The notes under the pieces were generated by a model. It searched no databases. It was not told where the DNA came from and was given only the letters and a program-made list of their open reading frames with translations. The position numbers and the translations under genes were made by a program. A stretch of 64,000 nt of DNA from Myroides odoratus DSM 2801 (GTDB lineage Bacteria > Bacteroidota > Bacteroidia > Flavobacteriales > Flavobacteriaceae): contig NZ_CM001437.1 in NCBI RefSeq assembly GCF_000243275.1, forward strand, positions 3,678,707-3,742,706, written 5' to 3'. Position 1 is the first letter of the stretch. The number at the start of each line of letters is the position of its first letter. This document shows positions 58,231-64,000 of the stretch, in pieces.

Positions 58231-58929
58231 TTAATCGATTAAAAGATTAGCAATAGCGTGTTCAAAAGAATCTTGTTGCGTGGATTCTTTTAGCTGTTCA
58301 ATGGTGCCTTTGAAGTATATTTTTCCTTCGAGAATAAAAATAATCTGATCGGATATTTCTTCCACAAAGCTCATAATATGAGAAGTAACAAGAATCGTTT
58401 TTCCTTTTTGTTTTTCATTGAGGATGAGCTGCTTCAGGGTAATCATAGCAGCAGGGTCAAGTCCTGTTGTCGGTTCATCGAGAATCAAAATAGGATTGTC
58501 AAACATAAATGTCAACAAGAGATTGACCTTTTGTTTAGTTCCTCCAGACAGCTTATTGAGTTTCTTGTTGAGAAAAGGAGAGAGCTTAAACAGGTCAATC
58601 AGTGGTTGGTGATCTTTTCCCTTATCATCCCGTAGATCCTTGATCATCTGAATGAGTTCTATCACGGTGATGTTGTTTGGAAAATTGGCAATTTGAGGCA
58701 GATAGTCGATGTTTTTTCGATATTCCCATTGATTGGCAATGTTTTGTCCATTAATTTCAATGGTACCTTGATCGGGATAAACCATCGATAAAATACACTT
58801 GTTTAGCGTTGTTTTACCACTTCCATTCGGACCTAAAATAGCCAATACTCCTTGGTCAATGGTGAGATCAACCCCTTGAAGGACTTGGTTATCCGCAAAT
58901 CTCTTATGTAAATTAGTTATCGTTATCAT
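58231..58929 (-). CDS. nosF: NosF, ABC ATPase of the nitrous oxide reductase maturation system
   Basis: A 232-aa ATPase begun at MITITNLHKRFADN (58929), within the end of nosD. Walker A GPNGSGKT lies at about 33-40, the signature LSGGTKQK and Walker B PILILDEPTTG follow. Energises NosY. The start overlaps nosD by 17 bp, so they are translationally coupled; the earlier in-frame ATG at 58959 lies deeper inside nosD and is less likely. Confidence 0.93.
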   Translation of the reverse strand: MITITNLHKRFADNQVLQGVDLTIDQGVLAILGPNGSGKTTLNKCILSMVYPDQGTIEINGQNIANQWEYRKNIDYLPQIANFPNNITVIELIQMIKDLRDDKGKDHQPLIDLFKLSPFLNKKLNKLSGGTKQKVNLLLTFMFDNPILILDEPTTGLDPAAMITLKQLILNEKQKGKTILVTSHIMSFVEEISDQIIFILEGKIYFKGTIEQLKESTQQDSFEHAIANLLID

Positions 58930-60166
58930 GTTGAATTTGTTTGATAAAAGGTTTGGCATCTACTAGATTATCAGGCGTAAATACAGGAGATACTTTCTCT
59001 GAGAAATCTATGATATCCACAAATAGACTGCGGAGAAAAATAATCGACTCAGGTGTTTTATTGACAATGTAGGAGAAGAGCTTAATTGGGCGATAGGGTA
59101 CATCCCCAATACCATCCTTATCCAAATCATACCCCGTGTAATTACTCCAGTAATTAGAATCAAAATTATTCTGGTTGAGCTGTCCCTGATAGAGTAAATC
59201 AAAAGAGTTATTCAAAAAATTATTGTGATTCACGAGGTTCTGATAATTTGCTCCTCTAGAGTTTAGTGCCCATCCGTTACTGATAAAATCATTGTGGGTG
59301 TATTGTACGCGGTTCGACCCTTCGATATTAATCGCCGTGGTGTTATTTTTAAACACATTGTAGCTAATTTCAGTATCGTTGACCTCTTTTAAGAGCACAC
59401 CATAGGCGGCAGAGCCCCAGTTGTCACTAAATAAATTGTGACTCATCTTCATGGATTTAGAAAACATAATCGCTACACCAGCTCCATTGTTAGTATACGA
59501 GCAATTCGTAACCACATCATGGTTGGAAAACATAAAGTGCAACCCATAACGAACATTGTTTTTACTGATATTGTTGTGTATCGTACAATAATTAGAAAAC
59601 TCCAAGTAGATTCCATCTCGGACTCTTTCTACATAATTGTTTTTGATTTCGATGTTGTTGCAGTACCACAGCTGAATCCCATTGCCTGAATTAAATTCAC
59701 TCTTGGCTTTGCCGTAAATTTTATTGGATATTACTTTACCCTCTTTTGATTTTTCAAGGTAAATACCAAAGAATAAATCCCTGATGGTATTGTTTTCAAT
59801 GATAAAGTGCTTGCTTTCTCGTACGCGAATGGCCGCATAATCTTTGATGTAACTCGTCCCCACATTGATAATCGTAAAATCTTTGATGGTGACATAATCG
59901 GCTTGAATGATAAAAATTTCGCCTTTGTTTTCTCCATCGACGATCGCATTTTTACTCAGTAGGGTGAGGGGTTTTGTAATGCGGATATCCGTTTCTTTAT
60001 ACGTTCCTGCTTCTACAATGATGAGGTCATAATCTTCAGCCAATGCAATAGCCTTTTGTATCGTATTTACCGTTTTTTGTGGGTGAACGGTAATGGTTTT
60101 GGCAATTGTTCCCCATCCTTGTACAAGTAAAATAATAGCACATGCAATTTTAAGTGTGTTTTTCAT
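58913..60166 (-). CDS. nosD: NosD, periplasmic beta-helix maturation factor
   Basis: A 417-aa exported protein with a signal peptide (LKIACAIILLVQGWGTIA) and a right-handed parallel beta-helix of the CASH/NosD type, seen as the repeated NN(T/I)..-(G/N).Y pattern from residues ~60 to 330 (IENNTIRDLFFGIYLE, IKNNYVERVRDGIYLE, TNNGAGVAIMF). It acts with NosF and NosY in assembling the CuZ cluster. Confidence 0.92.
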   Translation of the reverse strand: MKNTLKIACAIILLVQGWGTIAKTITVHPQKTVNTIQKAIALAEDYDLIIVEAGTYKETDIRITKPLTLLSKNAIVDGENKGEIFIIQADYVTIKDFTIINVGTSYIKDYAAIRVRESKHFIIENNTIRDLFFGIYLEKSKEGKVISNKIYGKAKSEFNSGNGIQLWYCNNIEIKNNYVERVRDGIYLEFSNYCTIHNNISKNNVRYGLHFMFSNHDVVTNCSYTNNGAGVAIMFSKSMKMSHNLFSDNWGSAAYGVLLKEVNDTEISYNVFKNNTTAINIEGSNRVQYTHNDFISNGWALNSRGANYQNLVNHNNFLNNSFDLLYQGQLNQNNFDSNYWSNYTGYDLDKDGIGDVPYRPIKLFSYIVNKTPESIIFLRSLFVDIIDFSEKVSPVFTPDNLVDAKPFIKQIQHDNDN

Positions 60167-60194
60167 AGATGTAAGGGGTTATAGACGAAGTAGA

Positions 60195-60632
60195 TTAGTG
60201 ATGAGACAATTGTTGACGAAGCGTAGCGAATGTATAGTGATCGCCGGTATATTCTTCGATTAGTTTGGTGGCTTGTTCTTTGGTTTTTGTAGCAGATAAA
60301 AAAGCACCCATCGGACTCGGAATGTTTTTAGAGATGATGAAGTTTGCTTCTTCTGCTGGAATCAAGACCCCTGGGTTGAGTAAATCGGCAACTAAAAGAT
60401 GCTGATAGACGGTGAGGGGTTGATTTTGCTGTTCGATATAATGCAACATACATTCGATGGCATCGAACTTATAATTTTTGCCTTTGGTGGTTACCAATTG
60501 AGCGGCGTGTTTATTATCGACAATTCCCATTTTACAAAAGTCACAATCATCCGTGCCATATTCAATGGGTTGTACTTTTACGGTACAAGAAACAAAAAGT
60601 ACAAGAAGGATAAGATAAGCGAATGGTTTCAT
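60195..60632 (-). CDS. nosL: NosL, copper-binding lipoprotein
   Basis: A 145-aa lipoprotein starting at MKPFAYLILLVLF (60632); lipobox LFVSC gives Cys16. The copper site is CDFCKM (Cys30, Cys33, Met35). NosL binds Cu(I) and hands it to NosD/NosZ. It starts 1 bp after the upstream membrane protein's stop. Confidence 0.9.
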   Translation of the reverse strand: MKPFAYLILLVLFVSCTVKVQPIEYGTDDCDFCKMGIVDNKHAAQLVTTKGKNYKFDAIECMLHYIEQQNQPLTVYQHLLVADLLNPGVLIPAEEANFIISKNIPSPMGAFLSATKTKEQATKLIEEYTGDHYTFATLRQQLSHH

Positions 60633-60633
60633 A

Positions 60634-61242
60634 TTACTTTTTTTTAGATTTAATTCCCAGCACATAAGCGAGGAAGGTAAGCAGCAATCCGAATCCCATG
60701 AGGTAAGCCCCAAGATGAGGATAAGAATAAGCGTCAAAATTTAGTATTTTGCGATGACCAAATAACGGAGGCTCATAGGTTAAAGGATTTCCTTGGGCAT
60801 CGACCATCTTCATGATCGCATGTGGATCTAAATCACTGCCGTAATCAACCAACCAAAGGTTAAAATCATACATCCCTGCGATTCCTAAAACGGCCATAAG
60901 CACAAGCCAACCCAAAAAGAAAGAAGGTTTTACTTTATTAAAGTATCCTCCAATACCCAAGGCAATACCGAGGATAGCCATGGAGGCCACTACAATCGGG
61001 AACACAGTAAATTCCCACATCTGTTCTGGTTTTGGGATGGTTTTCATCCCAATATAATGATTCAAACCGTCAATATTTTGAAGGTCAAATTCTCCTACAC
61101 CCTTAATCCCATCAATATAAATATTCATTCCCAAGGGAATAGGATATTGTGGAGCTCCAAGTTCAATGTTCCATAGCGGAAAATAGAATAAGGATAGGAG
61201 TAAACTAGCCCCCACTATCATTAAAATAGAGGATTTTTTCAT
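60634..61242 (-). CDS. Unnamed membrane protein of the nos cluster
   Basis: A 202-aa protein with about four membrane segments: an N-terminal anchor (ILMIVGASLLLSLFYFPLW), a central pair around residues 80-125, and a last one near 175-195. Extracytoplasmic loops carry His and Met residues (NHYIGMKTI, DPHAIMKMVD), which could ligate copper. Similar proteins occur in clade II nos clusters of Bacteroidota and have no established role. It begins just after the internal terminator-like hairpin. Confidence 0.78.
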   Translation of the reverse strand: MKKSSILMIVGASLLLSLFYFPLWNIELGAPQYPIPLGMNIYIDGIKGVGEFDLQNIDGLNHYIGMKTIPKPEQMWEFTVFPIVVASMAILGIALGIGGYFNKVKPSFFLGWLVLMAVLGIAGMYDFNLWLVDYGSDLDPHAIMKMVDAQGNPLTYEPPLFGHRKILNFDAYSYPHLGAYLMGFGLLLTFLAYVLGIKSKKK

Positions 61243-61255
61243 GTTTTTCTTTTTA

Positions 61256-61284
61256 AAAAGGACAGGGTTTTACGCCTGTCCTTT
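61256..61284 (-). terminator. Hairpin within the nos operon, after nosZ
   Basis: AAAAGGACAGG pairs with CCTGTCCTTTT around GTTTTACG, 38 bp after the nosZ stop. It has the shape of a terminator but lies inside the cluster, so it may partially end transcription and keep NosZ above its maturation factors. Confidence 0.75.
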
Positions 61285-61321
61285 TGTGAATTAAGATTAA
61301 AAAGCGGCTTTATATTACGTG

Positions 61322-63280
61322 TTATTCACCATCTAAAGACCAAGAAAGAGGAAGTGTAGAATCCGCTGGGGATACGCGTACGTAACCTTGCATTTCTTGG
61401 TGTAAAGCAGAACAGAAATCCGTACAATAGAATGGCCAAACCCCAACTTGTTTTGGTTCCCAAACAAAGGTTTCTGTTTTTCCAGGTGTAACTAAGAGTT
61501 CGGTTGTATTGGCACCTAACATGCTGATTCCATGTGGTACGTCAAAATCTTGCTCTAAGTTGGTCACGTGGAAATACACTTTATCTCCTACTTTAATTCC
61601 TTCTATATTATCCGGTGTAAAGTGACTGCGAATCATCGTCATGTAAATGTGTACCTCTTTTCCGTTTCGCGTTACTTTTGTTTCGGCAGGTGATTTTGCC
61701 GCATACGGGTGTTTGTTTTCATCCAGCTTATAAATCTGTCGGGCTTTATCCTTGATCTTGTCCGCCTTAATGGCCGCCGCATAGTGGGGTTCACCAATCG
61801 TAGGGAAGTCAAGCAATAATTCCATCTTATCGCCAGAAATATCATAGAGCTGAGCCGAGTGGTTCAAATCTGGACCAACAGGTAAATAGCGGTCTTTGGT
61901 AATTTTATTCATCGCTACCAAGTATTTTCCATCTGGTTTTCTTGAGTTTCCACCAGGAATCATCAAGTGCCCAACAGAGTAGAAGGTTGGTTTGCGGTCA
62001 ATAATCTCCCAAGTACCCAATTTCCATTTCACTACTTCCGAAGAAATAAAGAAGGTCGTATACGCATTTCCTTGTCCATCAAATTCAGTATGTAAAGGAC
62101 CCAATCCAGGTTGTTCTACTACACCAGCTAATACATCCTCAAATTTTAAAATCGGAAGACCATAAGCCTCTCCATCAAATTTCTTTTTCTCAATGGCATC
62201 TAACATTTTGGTGAAAGAGTGCACGGTTAAGTTAGCCGAGAGTTTACCATTTCCAATGATGTATTCTCCTGAGGGGTCAACATCACATCCATGGGGTGAT
62301 TTTGGCGTAGGTAATAAGTACACCAAATCAGGAAACTCACTTGCATCTAAAATAAGCACTTCCTCTTTCATGGTATGCGTTGCCATATGCGTCGCATTGT
62401 CAAACTTATTGTGTGCATATTTCACTGGCATTTTTTTCCCTTTTCCAGCTTTGATGTATTCCTCTGCTTTTTTCCAGTTTACCGCAGCAATAAAATCTTT
62501 GTCGTTTTGAGAGGCATTGACCTCTAGTAAACTATGTGCTTCTTCGGTATTATAGGTGGTAAAGAAGAACCATCCGTGCGATTTACCACGCCCAGGGTGT
62601 GATAAGTCATAGTTGAAACCAGGCATCTGAATTTGGAAAGACAAATCCATTTCTCCTGATTTTTGATCTACTTTAATGAAAGATAAGGTTCCTTTAAAGT
62701 TTCCTTTGTATTCTTTAATTGGAATATCGCGTTGTGGAATAGGCACAGAAAAACGAGTTCCAGCCACTACATATTCGGTATTCTCCGTTACGAAAGACGA
62801 GCTGTGATTTCCCGCACTATTGGGGATTTCAATAATTTCGGCTGTACTAAAGTCTTCCAAATCAATACGAGCAATACGCGGGGTATTATTTCCATTGATG
62901 AAAATCCAACGTCCATCTAATTCTCCATTGGTTTGAGAAATATCAGGGTGGTGGGAGTCATCCCAAGGAATAAATCCATGCGAAGTCATCAACATGGGTT
63001 TTGTTTCTTCACTATAGCCGTAGCCTTTTTCTGGATCTTGAGAGAATACCGGAATTACTTTGAATAATCGCCCTGAAGGCAATCCATATACCGATAATTG
63101 GCCGCTAAATCCCCCCGAAAAGAAACCATAGTATTCGTCGTATTCACCAGGTGCTACATACACTTTTTCAGCTGCATTGGAGGAAAGCGCTCCTTTGTTG
63201 TTTTGCTTGGCTTTGTTGCAACTGACGAAGGTAAGTCCAACAAGACAACTGACTAAAGTGAGATTTATATACTTTTTCAT
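61322..63280 (-). CDS. nosZ: Nitrous oxide reductase NosZ (clade II, lipoprotein-type)
   Basis: Reduces N2O to N2, the last step of denitrification, in the periplasm. 652 aa. The N-terminus is a Sec lipoprotein signal with lipobox FVSC (Cys21), not a Tat signal, which together with the accessory genes marks clade II. The seven-bladed propeller carries the CuZ histidines. The C-terminal cupredoxin CuA site is FYCTDFCSALHQEM (617-630; Cys619, Cys623, His627, Met630). All key residues are present, so the enzyme should be active. The cytochrome c gene 17 bp upstream is its likely electron donor. Confidence 0.97.
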   Translation of the reverse strand: MKKYINLTLVSCLVGLTFVSCNKAKQNNKGALSSNAAEKVYVAPGEYDEYYGFFSGGFSGQLSVYGLPSGRLFKVIPVFSQDPEKGYGYSEETKPMLMTSHGFIPWDDSHHPDISQTNGELDGRWIFINGNNTPRIARIDLEDFSTAEIIEIPNSAGNHSSSFVTENTEYVVAGTRFSVPIPQRDIPIKEYKGNFKGTLSFIKVDQKSGEMDLSFQIQMPGFNYDLSHPGRGKSHGWFFFTTYNTEEAHSLLEVNASQNDKDFIAAVNWKKAEEYIKAGKGKKMPVKYAHNKFDNATHMATHTMKEEVLILDASEFPDLVYLLPTPKSPHGCDVDPSGEYIIGNGKLSANLTVHSFTKMLDAIEKKKFDGEAYGLPILKFEDVLAGVVEQPGLGPLHTEFDGQGNAYTTFFISSEVVKWKLGTWEIIDRKPTFYSVGHLMIPGGNSRKPDGKYLVAMNKITKDRYLPVGPDLNHSAQLYDISGDKMELLLDFPTIGEPHYAAAIKADKIKDKARQIYKLDENKHPYAAKSPAETKVTRNGKEVHIYMTMIRSHFTPDNIEGIKVGDKVYFHVTNLEQDFDVPHGISMLGANTTELLVTPGKTETFVWEPKQVGVWPFYCTDFCSALHQEMQGYVRVSPADSTLPLSWSLDGE

Positions 63281-63297
63281 ACTTGATGTTATTAAGG

Positions 63298-63822
63298 TTA
63301 CAGTGTTCTAAAATATTCCAGTACGGCACGAGCCTCTTCTTCTGTCAGATTTTGGTTCGCCATTGGTGCACCATTGAATTCTTTGAGTAAATCTTGTGCT
63401 AAGGCATCGTGTTCCAGCATGTTTTCAGGGTTTAGAATCATGTTCATTACCCATTCTGGTGTACGACGCTCTAAAATGCCTTTAGGAGCTGGCCCAATAA
63501 ACTTTTTGTCTGGTTTGTGACAAGCAGTACACATGGTTTTGAATACTTCTTGACCTTTTGCTGCCATGGCTTGATCAATATCACCCAGCATTAACGTTTT
63601 GATTGGCCCTTTCCCTTTATTTACTAAATCAATTCGCTCAGAAGCAGGTGCATTGGCTGCATCTGTGGTTGCTGAACTCGATGGGGTAGGAGTTGTCGTT
63701 TCTATTTTTCTTTCATTCGTTGTTACACTTTCTTCTGACATAGGTTTTGCCGATTTATCACCACATGATACGAGTGTTAAACAGCCTGCAAGTAGCATAA
63801 ATGATAGGACTTTTGATTTCAT
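63298..63822 (-). CDS. Lipoprotein cytochrome c of the nos cluster
   Basis: A 174-aa lipoprotein (lipobox LTLVSC, Cys20) with a ~60-residue disordered linker rich in Thr, Ser and Pro, then a class I cytochrome c domain. The haem motif is CTACH (98-102) and the likely axial Met154 sits in GAPMAN. It is first in the nos operon and probably delivers electrons to NosZ. Confidence 0.92.
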   Translation of the reverse strand: MKSKVLSFMLLAGCLTLVSCGDKSAKPMSEESVTTNERKIETTTPTPSSSATTDAANAPASERIDLVNKGKGPIKTLMLGDIDQAMAAKGQEVFKTMCTACHKPDKKFIGPAPKGILERRTPEWVMNMILNPENMLEHDALAQDLLKEFNGAPMANQNLTEEEARAVLEYFRTL

Positions 63823-63851
63823 CTTGATATAGTTTAGATATTATTTTAACC

Positions 63852-63859
63852 CAAAGTTA
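63852..63859 (-). promoter_or_regulatory. Predicted -7 box of the nos operon
   Basis: TAACTTTG on the minus strand fits TAnnTTTG and lies ~30 bp before the cytochrome c ATG. A start site near 63848 would follow. Confidence 0.6.
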
Positions 63860-63880
63860 CCGCCTTCTTGTAGGTGTTTT

Positions 63881-63898
63881 TTATGATTCAAATCACAA
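63881..63898 (-). promoter_or_regulatory. Crp/Fnr-type palindrome upstream of the nos operon
   Basis: On the minus strand the site reads TTGTGATT-TG-AATCATAA, arms matching at 7 of 8 positions. It resembles Crp (TGTGA) and Fnr (TTGAT) sites. Its centre is about 41.5 bp upstream of the start predicted from the -7 box, the classical position for class II activation. Confidence 0.6.
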
Positions 63899-63930
63899 GT
63901 GTGTAAATAAAAGAGGAATTTGTCTTTTTT

Positions 63931-64000
63931 AAGAGGTGAGGAGGTGTGGTGGTGAGGAGGTGTGGTGGTGAGGAGGTGTGGTGGTGAGAGGGTGTGGTGG
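63931..64000 (+). repeat. Octamer array at the right edge
   Basis: GTGAGGAG and GTGTGGTG alternate to give a 16-bp period. The array starts 33 bp from the nos palindrome and continues past the window end. Confidence 0.8.

Overview
The window looks like a chromosomal segment of a flavobacterium (Bacteroidota, Flavobacteriaceae). A Myroides-like species is my best guess, and it is inference only. Supporting signs are low GC, matches to the Bacteroidota -7 box TAnnTTTG upstream of several genes, few Shine-Dalgarno sites, the order Rel/SpoT - Fur-type regulator - purA, and membrane-anchored AraC regulators. I saw no rRNA, tRNA, IS element, phage gene or CRISPR array.

Layout. 1-5000: repeat-rich DNA, then two paralogous DUF2235 (Tle1-like) hydrolases, each behind a ~495-bp leader that is better conserved than the genes themselves. 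5000-10900: rsh, a Fur-family regulator, purA, a beta-barrel protein and a TrmH/SpoU methyltransferase. 10900-17300: a six-gene set resembling Bat (aerotolerance) loci (SpoIIM-like, membrane protein, DUF4129-like, DUF4350-like, MoxR ATPase, DUF58), with an RDD protein diverging from it. 17200-26600: housekeeping genes (TRIC channel, MscS, Maf, KdsC-like HAD phosphatase, DUF2520, truncated haemoglobin, DUF1456, uvrB, an abundant-type OmpA porin). 27400-34500: two tandem membrane AraC regulators, PepSY-like secreted proteins, a small lipoprotein and a two-component system. 34600-46200: accessory genes (DinB, an ANT(6)-type aminoglycoside nucleotidyltransferase, thioredoxin with two TrxB-type flavoproteins, an epimerase, a blasticidin-deaminase-like enzyme, a RibD-like reductase, a methyltransferase, an MFS pump, a Crp/Fnr regulator, GNAT). 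46200-56400: an AraC-controlled RND efflux operon and an AraC-linked Tet-type MFS pump. 56400-64000: a Crp/Fnr regulator facing a complete clade II nitrous oxide reductase cluster (cytochrome c, nosZ, membrane protein, nosL, nosD, nosF, nosY), with a Crp/Fnr-type palindrome placed at about -41.5 of its predicted promoter.

The most unusual signal is in the intergenic DNA. At least ten gaps carry in-register arrays of a degenerate octamer (RTGAGRNG). Two large tracts are telomere-like heptamer arrays (RGTTARG), one in the leader of a Crp/Fnr gene and one starting at the stop codon of another. These are mixed with a ~16-nt CACAAAG-type motif, a ~57-bp core repeated five times, a ~75-bp core repeated three times, an 11-nt array and REP-like palindromes. 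The arrays often abut start or stop codons, and in two gaps the G-rich and C-rich arrays face each other. I know of no described function for this combination.
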